Assembly (NCBI RefSeq): GCF_013201075.1
Contig: NZ_CP053708.1
Span: forward strand, 2,609,501-2,673,500
From: Lichenicola cladoniae
GTDB taxonomy: Bacteria; Pseudomonadota; Alphaproteobacteria; Acetobacterales; Acetobacteraceae
Length of the DNA stretch: 64,000 nt
Reading direction: 5' to 3'
Part shown: in pieces, positions 45,485-53,466 of the stretch
How the letters are laid out: every line of letters starts with the position of its first letter
How positions within the stretch are numbered: the first letter of the stretch is position 1
The notes under the pieces: generated by a model
Databases searched by the model: none
Seen by the model: only the letters and a program-made list of their open reading frames with translations
Told to the model about the DNA's origin: nothing
Translations under genes and position numbers: made by a program

Positions 45485-45662
45485 ATGTGCCTGTCGAAGC
45501 TGGCTCGTCACGCCATACCCCAGCAACGTGGCTGGCAAAACAGGGAGATGGCGCGGATGTTGGTTGCCGCCGAACGCCACGAGCGTCTTGATGGACAGGG
45601 ACCATCTTTGACAGCAAAGCGGTATCATTGAGATGCATGGGTCTCTGCGAAGCAGCCGAGAA

Positions 45663-46175
45663 ATGAGAATGAAGCGGTCGTTGCTCTCGATTCTACAGGC
45701 TTTAGCGATGTCCTGCACCCTGGTTTCAGCCTCGGCTGCTGAACTTCAGATTGCTCCAGACTATCCTAACTGCGTAAAGCCGACTGCGATCCACTTCAGG
45801 CATGATGCCAGTGTCGCATCGGCAAGTGGGACAGTCTTACGCGCGGAAAATGCCTGCTACACGCTTTCAGCTCGCGCCGGTCAAACACTGACGGTGAAGG
45901 CGAACGGTGCAGACGACAACGTTGTCTTCTCGGTCTATGAGCCTGGCTACGTGTTCAAACAGGCGAGCGACGGTCCTGATATCATCGGGCCATCGCTTCC
46001 TGGAGCGGGCGACCAAGATGATGCAACTTCGCTTGTTCGGAAGCTTCCACGAAACGGGCAATATCTGCTTCTGTTTGGAACAACTCGTGGCGCGGGCGGA
46101 ACCTGTACCGTCCGGTTCGAGATCAAGTATTGGCGCAATCCTTCATGTCGTAGCTGGATCGGGACAGAGACGTAG
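45663..46175 (+). CDS. Exported hypothetical protein
   Basis: A 170-residue exported protein. Residues 1-27 form a signal peptide ending near SASAA. The mature part is a single beta-rich domain: GTVLRAENACYTLSARAGQTLTV, then a hydrophobic VVFSVYEPGY strand and GQYLLLFGTTRGAGG near the end. The layout resembles pre-peptidase-C-like or g-type lysozyme-inhibitor-like periplasmic domains. That is a visual resemblance only. The cysteines (four in the mature chain) could form disulfides. It lies inside the duplication-bounded cassette, convergent with the membrane-protein gene at 46189. The alternative start at 45669 also fits. Confidence 0.65.
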   Translation: MRMKRSLLSILQALAMSCTLVSASAAELQIAPDYPNCVKPTAIHFRHDASVASASGTVLRAENACYTLSARAGQTLTVKANGADDNVVFSVYEPGYVFKQASDGPDIIGPSLPGAGDQDDATSLVRKLPRNGQYLLLFGTTRGAGGTCTVRFEIKYWRNPSCRSWIGTET

Positions 46176-46188
46176 CCGAGCATAGCCT

Positions 46189-46770
46189 TCAGTCTGCTTT
46201 ATGCGGCTTTCTTCTGCTCCGCTCGCGGCCTGGAGGAACGGTTTTAGGTGCTCGTAATGCCTGCCTGGACGCTGCGGCTCGTTGGGCGATCTCCGAAGGC
46301 TTCATGAGGCGTCGGTCTGGTCCTTCCGACTGCAGAAGGCTTCGCTGCAAGGCAAGAACGGATAACAGCGAGCAAGCCACTGTAATGATGAAGGCTATCG
46401 CAAAGAGCCACAGCTCCACATCGGTGTCATGTGAAGAGTCCAGGACGCCTTTATCGCTGTTATACGCGATGACGAGGAGCAGCAAACTGACTACCGGAAG
46501 CACGATCGCTGCCGGTCTTATGGTTCGGACGGAGCGCGGACTGAACGTGCTGAGATCCCATGCCCACAGCACGAACGGCAGCATGAGAAGCCAGTAGAGA
46601 GCGCTACCTCTGTTGTGCATGGCCCCGTCACTATGGGGGAAGACGAGTGCGATGAGGGAAAGGGTCGTCACGAACGCGCCGATCACCAGCCCACCGATCG
46701 CGAGATTGCTCGGCTTGTCCTTGCGGAGGCGCTGCCAATAGGCCATCGCATCCTGATGCGAACTACTCAT
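46189..46770 (-). CDS. Four-helix membrane protein, possible immunity protein
   Basis: A 193-residue inner-membrane protein with four hydrophobic helices: about residues 22-44 (IGGLVIGAFVTTLSLIALVF), 57-74, 85-103 and 120-142. A basic C-terminal tail (RERSRRKPHKAD) follows. No enzyme motif. Its ATG overlaps the TGA of the preceding gene (ATGA at 46767-46770), so the two are translationally coupled. A compact polytopic membrane protein coupled to a larger protein with hydrophobic hairpins is the usual arrangement of a pore-forming toxin and its immunity protein; that role is inference from layout. Confidence 0.65.
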   Translation of the reverse strand: MSSSHQDAMAYWQRLRKDKPSNLAIGGLVIGAFVTTLSLIALVFPHSDGAMHNRGSALYWLLMLPFVLWAWDLSTFSPRSVRTIRPAAIVLPVVSLLLLVIAYNSDKGVLDSSHDTDVELWLFAIAFIITVACSLLSVLALQRSLLQSEGPDRRLMKPSEIAQRAAASRQALRAPKTVPPGRERSRRKPHKAD

Positions 46771-47579
46771 GATGTTCTGGTTTCCTTCGACCGGACCCAG
46801 ATGATCATCTCGTGGATGGCACCGGTCATGGCACTTCCGGTCATGCCCAGGGCACCGGTGATGCCGTCGAGCATTCGCTGCTTGACCACCGCGTGAACGT
46901 TATGGGCGGAAACGCGCTTGGCGCCCTGAAGCTCAAGCTGTTCCGTTAGTCGACGACGCATCGGTCTCGAGATCGGATCGGTGGCTGCCTTGCTCCAATT
47001 GAGTGACTGGCCTGCAAGAATGTCGCCCGTCTTCTTGACTTCCATAAGGGCGCCATGCGCGCCTACCAGTCCGACGACATCGGCACCGAGCATCGTCCAG
47101 TAATAGACGTTGTTTTGATCGAGGCTTTCGTTGATATCGGCACGCTTTCGATAGACGTTTCCGACCCGGTATATGGATGCAGCGCATGCGCCGCTGGCTC
47201 CTATGGCGCCCGCTTAAAGAATCCCTGTACCGACAAGGCCCAGGCCGCCTGTAACCGGGGCCAGCGACGTCGTGCCAACGACGCCGACCCATGCCAGCAC
47301 CGCACCACTGCAGTTGAAGCCGAAACTCAGCCATTCGCTCGGAGCGGAACTAGCTTCCGTCCGGGGAACCGGCTTGCCACCAGCAATCGACAGGCGATGT
47401 TCCAGAATGATGTCCGATCCGCCAGCCGGCGTTGCACGAAGCACCCGGACCACACCTTGGTCGATGGAGATCACACCCAGACCGTTCGCGTCAGGCACCT
47501 GATTGATGGCGGACATTACGGCCACCGTGCTGAACACGCCGGTCGGTGCAGATCGACTTCCCGATAAGGATTGGCTCAT
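46767..47579 (-). pseudogene. Toxin/effector-like gene interrupted by an in-frame TAA
   Basis: One continuous frame of 270 codons runs from ATG 47579 to TGA 46767, broken only by TAA at 47214-47216 (codon 122). Before it: a Ser-rich start (MSQSLSGSRS), strands such as GVVRVLRAT, then a hydrophobic hairpin CSGAVLAWVGVVGTTSLAPVTG. After it: AGAIGASGACAASIYRVGN, NNVYYWTMLGADVVGLVGAHGALME, PMRRRLTEQLELQGAKRVSAHNV and a hydrophobic end. The parts clearly belong together, so the stop is either a mutation, a read-through or an assembly error. I recall similar hydrophobic cargo-like proteins near type VI secretion genes but cannot verify it. The downstream gene is a coupled membrane protein. Confidence 0.65.
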
Positions 47580-47723
47580 TTCGTTCCACCCATGACTGAC
47601 CAGGATACTGGTGACCTAGTCGATCCAGCTTTCGCATACGTTTGTACGTCGATACACGAGTAGAAGTGGGAAATCGTCAGATAAGTCGAGGGTCGACTAT
47701 CCGCCTTGGATCTGGCTTCAGGA

Positions 47724-49283
47724 CTAAACCACCTCCCCTCGATCCATAGCCTCCAGGAACCCGGCCGTCTGCGCCCTGAGGGCGGCCACCTTCCCCGGCT
47801 CCATCTTCTTCAGCGTCTGTAGCGGCATCGCCATGCGCACGTTGCCGCCGAGGCGGTCGGCGTGGCGGGCCATGAAGTCCCAGTAGAGGGCGTTGAACGG
47901 GCACGCCTGCGGGCCGGTCGACTGCTTCGGGTCGTAGGCGCAGGGGGCGCAGTAGTCGCTCATGCGGTTGATGTAGGCGCCGGACGCGGCATAGGGCTTG
48001 GAGCCCATGATGCCGCCGTCGGCGAATAGTGCCATGCCGCGCACGTTGGGCATCTCCACCCACTCGTACGCGTCGGCGTAGACGATCAGATACCACTCGT
48101 CGACCTGATCGGGGTCGAGGCCGGCCAGCAGCGCGAAATTGCCGGTGATCATCAGGCGCTGGATGTGGTGGGCGTAGGCGTTGCGGCGCGTGTCATCGAC
48201 CACCTGCGCCATGCAGTTCATCCGGGTCTGGCCGGTCCAGTAGAACTCGGGCAGCCGGCGGGTCGCCTCCAGGGCGTTGCGGCGTCCGTACTCCGGCATG
48301 TTCAGCCAGTAGATGCCGCGCACATACTCGCGCCAGCCCAACACCTGGCGGATGAAACCCTCCACGGCGTTCAGCGGGGCCAGGCCTTCGGTCCAGGCGC
48401 GCTCGGCGGCGCGGCAGATGGTGAGCGGGTCGAGCAGGCCGAGATTGAGCGAGGTCGAGACCAGCGCGTGGAACAGCACCGGGTCGCCGGAGCGCATGAA
48501 ATCCTGCCAGTCGCCGAAACCGGACAGGCGCTCGGTCACGAAATGATCGAGCGCCAGAGCGGCCTGCTCGGCGGTCACCGGCAGCGAGAAGGCGTCGACG
48601 GTGCCGAAATGGTCGCCGAAATTGCGCTCGACAAGGGCGATCACCGCCTCGGTTACCCGGTCGGGCGCGAAGCTCGGGGCGACCGGAGGGACGATGCCGG
48701 CGGGCATACGCTTGCGGTTCTGGGCATCGTAGTTCCAGCGGCCGCCGGCGGGCTGGTCGCCGTCCATCAGAATGGCGTGGCGACGGCGCATCTCGCGGTA
48801 GAAGAACTCCATGCGCAGGCTCTTGCGGCCGTCGGCCCAGTGCCGGAACTGGCGCAGGCCGCAGAGGTAGCGGGTGTCGTCCAGGAGTTCTGTGGCGATG
48901 CCGGAGGCCTGCTGCCAGCCGGACATGTCCTCGGTGATGCGGAACTCGCCGGCCAGGGTGGCGAGCACGCGCTCAGGACGGTGGCGCTCGACGGCGCGCA
49001 GCATCTCGCCGCGCAGGGTGTGGGTGTTGGCCGGGTTCTCGAACTCGATGTAGTCGACGCGGATGCCGCGCTGGCGGAGGCGCTCGGCAAAGTGGCGCAT
49101 GCCGGACAGTACCAGCACCAGCTTCTTCTTGTGGTGGCGCACGTAGGTGCACTCCGCGCGGACCTCGGCCATCAGCACGACGTCGCGGGCGGGGTCGATA
49201 CCGTCCAGCGCGGAAAGCGGGTCGGAGAGCTGGTCGCCGAGGACCATGCGGAGGGTGGCGATGCCGAGGGGTGTGGTCGTCAT
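47724..49283 (-). CDS. Cryptochrome/photolyase family protein, Fe-S bacterial type (PhrB-like)
   Basis: A 519-residue light-dependent DNA-repair flavoprotein of the iron-sulfur (6-4) photolyase group (FeS-BCP). The N-terminal part starts LRMVLGDQLS, as in Agrobacterium PhrB. FAD-domain segments such as FIRQVLGWREYVRGIYW and RRNAYAHHIQRLMITGNFALLAGLDP are intact. Cysteines at 357, 445, 448 and 461 have the same spacing as the PhrB 4Fe-4S ligands that I recall (350, 438, 441, 454). It repairs UV lesions using blue light. Its ATG overlaps the stop of the Smr-domain gene (ATGA at 49280). Its last 104 codons are duplicated at 45172-45484. Confidence 0.93.
   Translation of the reverse strand: MTTTPLGIATLRMVLGDQLSDPLSALDGIDPARDVVLMAEVRAECTYVRHHKKKLVLVLSGMRHFAERLRQRGIRVDYIEFENPANTHTLRGEMLRAVERHRPERVLATLAGEFRITEDMSGWQQASGIATELLDDTRYLCGLRQFRHWADGRKSLRMEFFYREMRRRHAILMDGDQPAGGRWNYDAQNRKRMPAGIVPPVAPSFAPDRVTEAVIALVERNFGDHFGTVDAFSLPVTAEQAALALDHFVTERLSGFGDWQDFMRSGDPVLFHALVSTSLNLGLLDPLTICRAAERAWTEGLAPLNAVEGFIRQVLGWREYVRGIYWLNMPEYGRRNALEATRRLPEFYWTGQTRMNCMAQVVDDTRRNAYAHHIQRLMITGNFALLAGLDPDQVDEWYLIVYADAYEWVEMPNVRGMALFADGGIMGSKPYAASGAYINRMSDYCAPCAYDPKQSTGPQACPFNALYWDFMARHADRLGGNVRMAMPLQTLKKMEPGKVAALRAQTAGFLEAMDRGEVV
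47728..48040 (-). repeat. 313-bp direct repeat, right copy (within photolyase gene)
   Basis: Right member of the duplication, part of the intact photolyase gene (codons about 416-519). See the left copy at 45172-45484 for comparison. Confidence 0.9.
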
Positions 49284-50023
49284 TTGGTGCGGACCGGGCG
49301 GTTTCGGGTCGGCGTCGGGCGCTGCTGCTTCATGCCCGGTGCAGGGTCCTGCTGCTTGGCGCCCGGTGCCGGGTTTTGTTGTGGTGCACCCGGTGCCGGG
49401 TTTTGTTGTGGTGCGCCAGGTGCCGGGTTTTGTTGCGTTGCGCCCGGTGCCGGGTTTTGTTGCGTTGCGCCCGGTGCCGGGCGACGCCGCAGCAGCACGC
49501 GGACGGAGCCGACATTGCCGGAGTGCGGGTGCACGGCGGCCAGGACCAAGTGGCGAAGGTCGTGACGGCTCAGCCAGTGCGGCAGCTCGCGGCGGAGGAT
49601 ACCGCCCTCGGGGCCGGAGCCGGCACCGGTGATAATCTCGACGCAGCGCAGACGCTCATGCTGGGCACGGAGCAGGAAATCATGCAGCAGCATGAAAGCG
49701 GTCTGCGCGCGCTGGCCGTGCAGGTCGAGCCGGCGCTCGGCGCGCAGCCGGCCATTGGAAAGCGAGCGCCAGCTGGTGTCGTCCAGGCCGGACAGGCGCA
49801 CGCCGATCTCGACCGGCCGACGTGCCAACGGGGAGCGCGGCGGCGCAGGTTTGGGCGCGGCCGGCGCCGGCGGCATCGTCGCGGGTGTCGGTGGCGGCGC
49901 GGAGGCAGGCGGGGGGTCGGCGAGCTTGGGCAGGGCGGAGGGCGGCCGGCCGCGCAACGGCCGCACCTCGCGCGCGTATTCGACCCACAGGCGCTGCTCG
50001 CCCTCCTTCAGGCGGCGGACCAT
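49280..50023 (-). CDS. Smr/MutS2-domain protein with C-terminal tandem repeats
   Basis: A 247-residue protein. The first 30 residues contain a conserved-looking LWVEYAREVRPLRGR start, followed by a Pro/Ala-rich linker (about 35-70). The Smr domain (about 78-180) has LDLHGQRAQTA and IITGAGSGPEGGILRRELPHWL, the LDxH and TGxG motifs of Smr nucleases. The last 60 residues are a nine-residue repeat PAPGA(T/P/K)QQN, about six units, encoded by a 27-bp minisatellite. Smr domains cut or bind nicked or branched nucleic acids. The start at 50023 (MVRRLKEGEQ) is chosen because the upstream frame is not conserved-looking. It is coupled to the photolyase gene by ATGA. Confidence 0.85.
   Translation of the reverse strand: MVRRLKEGEQRLWVEYAREVRPLRGRPPSALPKLADPPPASAPPPTPATMPPAPAAPKPAPPRSPLARRPVEIGVRLSGLDDTSWRSLSNGRLRAERRLDLHGQRAQTAFMLLHDFLLRAQHERLRCVEIITGAGSGPEGGILRRELPHWLSRHDLRHLVLAAVHPHSGNVGSVRVLLRRRPAPGATQQNPAPGATQQNPAPGAPQQNPAPGAPQQNPAPGAKQQDPAPGMKQQRPTPTRNRPVRTK
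49327..49488. repeat. 27-bp tandem repeat (minisatellite), about 6 units
   Basis: Units of 27 bp built on CCCGGTGCCGGGTTTTGTTG with a variable GTGGTGC or CGTTGCG end. The units are close to identical, with a more diverged unit at each edge. It lies in frame inside the Smr-protein gene, so unit gain or loss changes protein length by nine residues without frameshift. Confidence 0.88.
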
Positions 50024-50233
50024 GCAGCTCCATTTCGGGTTCGCGGCTCCAGCGGGCACGGATGGCACGGCGGGACGGACAGGAGAGCGGACAGCTTGTA
50101 TCCTCGGGACCATACAGGGAAGCTCAGTCTCTCATGGAGGCGACGGCGCTTCCAGCATCGGGCCGCAGCGTTCCGCCCGGCAGAAGGTCTAGCGATCGGA
50201 CGCGTCAAAGTTCCCCCCTCGTTCCTGGCGGCC

Positions 50234-51622
50234 ATGCTGATCGTGCTCGTGCTCGGTGGGCTGTGGACGCGCACGCGTGTGCAGCCGCTGGGCACCTACG
50301 ATCAGGGTTTCTACCTCGGGATCGCCTACGACCTCCTGCATCACGATCGCTTCACCGATGGTTACCGCTTTGCGGGCGGCGGGGCGGACACGGATCGCCC
50401 CTCGGGGATGCGCTTCACGCCGCTTTATCCGGCGCTGCTGGCCGCGGTGGCGTCGGTGGATCCGGAGCTTCGGCGCAACATGGATTGCTCGATCGCCCAC
50501 GGTGGTGCCGGAACCGACTGCCGGCATGGCGCGGGGCCGATGCGGTCGCTGCAGTTCCTGATGATGGCGGCGACGCTGTGGATGCTGTGGTGGGCGGCCG
50601 GGCACTGTACCGGGCGCGCCCGTACCGGCTGGATCGCGCTCGGGCTGGGGCTGCTGACTGCGCCGCTGCTGCTGCTGTCGGTCGACTACCTGATGACGGA
50701 AACCACCAGCCTGTTCCTGTTCGTGGGCGCCAGCACGCTGGCTCTGGCGGCGTGGCGGTCGGCAACACGGCGGCTCGTGTGGGCGGGCGCGGCCGGACTG
50801 GTGTTCGGGCTGGCGGTGCTGACACGGCCGGGGTTCTCGTGGCTTGGATACGCGGTGCTCGCGGCCGGCGCGGTGTGGGCGCTGGCGGGAACACCGGCAC
50901 CGGGCCGATGGCACCGGTGGCGGTTAACAGGCGGGCTCACAGCGGGCGCTGGGCTGGTGGTGCTGCCCTGGATCGTGCGGAATGCGATCGAGTTCGGCCG
51001 GGCTTCGCTGACCTTCGGATATGCATCGCACACGTTCGTGCAACGGCTCAGCTTCGACAGCATGACCTGGCACGAATACGGGATGAGCTTCGTCTGCTGG
51101 CTACCGGACGGGAACGGCATCGGCAAATCTCTCGCCGGCGCGGGCGCCTGCGACCGCTTCGGCTGGGACGACCATCCGGACAGCTTCTATTCAATCGGTA
51201 TCGGACCGATGCTGGCGGACAGTCTGCGCCAGTCGGGCGGATGGGCGAACCACATGTCGTTCCTTGTGCATCACTATCTACTGCAGGATCCGCTGCGGCA
51301 GTTGTCGTGGCACGCGATGGTGACGCTGCCGCTGGCGTTGCGCGGACTCTATGTCGACCATTACTGGGGCTTCGTGCTGGGACCTGTGTGCGCGGTGCTG
51401 ACGATGCGGGCATTGCTGCGACGGAACGACGTGGACCGGCGGTTCCTGCTGCTGGCCCTGCCCGCCTGGTTCATGCTCGCGTTCAATGCGGCGGCGGCGG
51501 TGAACCAGGTGCGCTACAACCTGATGCTGATCGTCCCGTTCTCGATCGCCGGGGCAATGGCGATCGAGGTAGCGATCGCGTACCTCAACCGGTTACGCGC
51601 GGTTTCGCATCGCGCGCTATAG
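50234..51622 (+). CDS. GT-C-fold membrane glycosyltransferase (PMT/ArnT-like)
   Basis: A 462-residue inner-membrane protein with about ten hydrophobic helices. After the first helix comes a periplasmic loop with an acidic motif (TYDQGFYLGIAYDLLHHDRFTDG), as in family 39/83-type glycosyltransferases that use polyprenyl-phosphate sugars. A second acidic segment follows the TM pair (DYLMTETTSLFLFVG), then RPGFSWLGYAVL and VVLPWIVRNAIEFG, which is typical of the family. The start is uncertain: ATG 50234 is the first ATG near the first helix, but the frame stays open upstream without ATG, GTG or a good site. Its 3' end overlaps the convergent gene at 51617 by 6 bp. Acceptor unknown. Confidence 0.8.
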   Translation: MLIVLVLGGLWTRTRVQPLGTYDQGFYLGIAYDLLHHDRFTDGYRFAGGGADTDRPSGMRFTPLYPALLAAVASVDPELRRNMDCSIAHGGAGTDCRHGAGPMRSLQFLMMAATLWMLWWAAGHCTGRARTGWIALGLGLLTAPLLLLSVDYLMTETTSLFLFVGASTLALAAWRSATRRLVWAGAAGLVFGLAVLTRPGFSWLGYAVLAAGAVWALAGTPAPGRWHRWRLTGGLTAGAGLVVLPWIVRNAIEFGRASLTFGYASHTFVQRLSFDSMTWHEYGMSFVCWLPDGNGIGKSLAGAGACDRFGWDDHPDSFYSIGIGPMLADSLRQSGGWANHMSFLVHHYLLQDPLRQLSWHAMVTLPLALRGLYVDHYWGFVLGPVCAVLTMRALLRRNDVDRRFLLLALPAWFMLAFNAAAAVNQVRYNLMLIVPFSIAGAMAIEVAIAYLNRLRAVSHRAL

Positions 51623-52831
51623 ATGCGCGATGCGATGGGCGATTGCCTGCCACCCGGCCGGATCGCCGATGATCTCGATGGCGTTGTTCCGCGTCCAACG
51701 CGGCATGTCGTCGCGAAACAACATGAACACGATCTCGGTGAAGATATCCTGGGAGGTATCCCGTGCAATCGCGGTCGCCGTGACCGGAGCCGGAAGGATC
51801 TGCAGCTCGATACCGCTCGCCGTCGCGTGGAAATCGTTCACTCCGAGTGCGGTCATCCGCTCCTTGTATGCAATGAAGTGCAGGTTCTTGGCCATGAGTT
51901 CAATTCCATGAGCAAACCCGATATCGGCCATCAAGCCGACAAAACCGAGACCCGCCAGAACGCTCAGTATCTGCTGGTTTGACATCCATGGCAGCGCCGA
52001 CTCAGCGGTTCGTGCCGCTGCCCGGTATCCCTTGATCGCCAATAGGGCTGCCAGCCACTTGGTCGCCTGATCCAGGTTTCGTTGTTGCAGGACGTGCGCG
52101 ATCAACTTCAGCAGCGACCATCCCGTGCTGTAATATGCCGATGCGGCGGGCAGCATATGCAGGAGCGAGTTCAGTAGTTTCCCGGTGTCGCCGTTGAAAT
52201 GACCCCCGACCAGGGAGCCGACAGCTGCGACAGACTCAAGGGCGCCCCGGACCGACTGCGCTCTCATGTAGTCATAGGTGGCGTCGGTCAACGAGCGCTG
52301 GCAGACGCGGTTTTTTGTCATCAGGAATTCGACAATCGACTCGTTAAAGTCCTCCTGTATTTCCCTCTTGCCTGCTTCCGTTCGGTTGCTGAAGAACTGG
52401 CCGCTCGAAACAAGCCCGCCAATCGCAGGGGTGCCGGCCCACCAAGCGACCGGTGTGTTGCTCGCAGCCAGTCCGGCAGCAGAGGCAGCGCCAGCCAGTT
52501 GAACGAGACGCCCGGTCGAGTAGTATTTGACGATTGACAGACGCAGCTTCTGGAGAATACTCGCCCGGCTCTGCTCAGGCGTGACAGGCCGGCTGCCGCC
52601 CGCCGATGACACCAGCGACAACGCCGGCATCGTCGGTGCAGGAGTGATGATATGACCGGTGCTGCTGGTGTCGGTTCCGACCGTCTGATACAGCGCCCAG
52701 AGGATGCCTTCCTCCCCCAGATCCACCGCGGAGCCGGAGCTGGCGGCCGTCAGTGCGGGCCTGTTGCCCACCGGCGATGCTGACCTTGTGCCGGCAGGCG
52801 ACGGGGACCGGCTTCTGATCGAGCCACTCAT
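51617..52831 (-). CDS. Hypothetical protein with hydrophobic segments, possible secreted effector
   Basis: A 404-residue protein that I do not recognise. The N terminus (about 1-70) is disordered and rich in Ser, Pro and Thr (MSGSIRSRSPSPAGTRS). Residues about 100-140 contain hydrophobic Ala/Gly-rich helices (LVQLAGAASAAGLAASN, GTPAIGGLVSS). Two further hydrophobic helices lie near 225-260 and 295-320 (VLAGLGFVGLMADIGFA). The C-terminal 90 residues look like a folded alpha/beta domain ending in AIAHRIAHL. No signal peptide. GGAG eight bases before ATG 52831 supports the start. The disordered N terminus plus hydrophobic hairpins resembles translocated pore-forming proteins, but no evidence beyond that. 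Confidence 0.65.
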   Translation of the reverse strand: MSGSIRSRSPSPAGTRSASPVGNRPALTAASSGSAVDLGEEGILWALYQTVGTDTSSTGHIITPAPTMPALSLVSSAGGSRPVTPEQSRASILQKLRLSIVKYYSTGRLVQLAGAASAAGLAASNTPVAWWAGTPAIGGLVSSGQFFSNRTEAGKREIQEDFNESIVEFLMTKNRVCQRSLTDATYDYMRAQSVRGALESVAAVGSLVGGHFNGDTGKLLNSLLHMLPAASAYYSTGWSLLKLIAHVLQQRNLDQATKWLAALLAIKGYRAAARTAESALPWMSNQQILSVLAGLGFVGLMADIGFAHGIELMAKNLHFIAYKERMTALGVNDFHATASGIELQILPAPVTATAIARDTSQDIFTEIVFMLFRDDMPRWTRNNAIEIIGDPAGWQAIAHRIAHL

Positions 52832-53466
52832 GTATTGTCTCCATGAGCAACGAGCGTGGACTTGAGACGAGTGCCAGCCGATCGTGCCCGAACGTTTTCC
52901 TGTCTCGACGATTTGCTCGCCTGCGCCTCTTAATTCATGATCCAACTCTGCGGACCCGACTCTGTCAAGCGCAGGGCTGGTCATCGGGCTTGGCCAGGAG
53001 CTCGAGCCGCCTCGGGAGCCGGTCGCCGTTGGTAAGGCAGTCGGCGGCCGAGCGAAACCGAGTTTCCATTTTTCGGTGCGTCAGCACCTGCTGCGCGATC
53101 CGGTGCGGGAATAGATGTGGCGCACCACGGCGAGACTGCCGCAGGGCGCAGATGGGTGATTACCTGGGGCCGCTATCCAAGAGACCGATGATCATGCCGT
53201 TGCGTTAACGGAACGGAGAAGACTGCCCGTCGACGTTCCCGATCTCGCAAGTGAGTGCACGGCGAGAGCTGAGCGTGACCTGCCAGGCACGACAGCAAAG
53301 CCGCAAACAAGATCCGAGGCAGCCGGACCGGATCGGATCGGATCGACGAAAGTATTCCAGGACTTGCGACGCCGTCGAGAAGGCGGTGGCGGCGCCGAGC
53401 CGAAACCGGATCGCCCGGCCGGGGATCAGATGCCCGATACGAACGCTCCGGGTTCGATCGGCAGGA
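52832..53466. other. Intergenic region, no gene seen
   Basis: 635 bp upstream of the minus-strand hypothetical gene and downstream of the RND permease gene. It includes short iterations of CGGAT (53326-53346). Open frames here lack starts with ribosome sites. Nothing else recognisable. Confidence 0.5.

Noticed and set aside
45172-48040. Composite transposon or integrative element between the 313-bp repeats
   Set aside because: No transposase, integrase, tRNA target or terminal inverted repeats seen; reported as a duplication only.
49327-49488. Possible CRISPR-like array (regular 27-bp units)
   Set aside because: Units are directly tandem without unique spacers and lie in frame inside a coding region.
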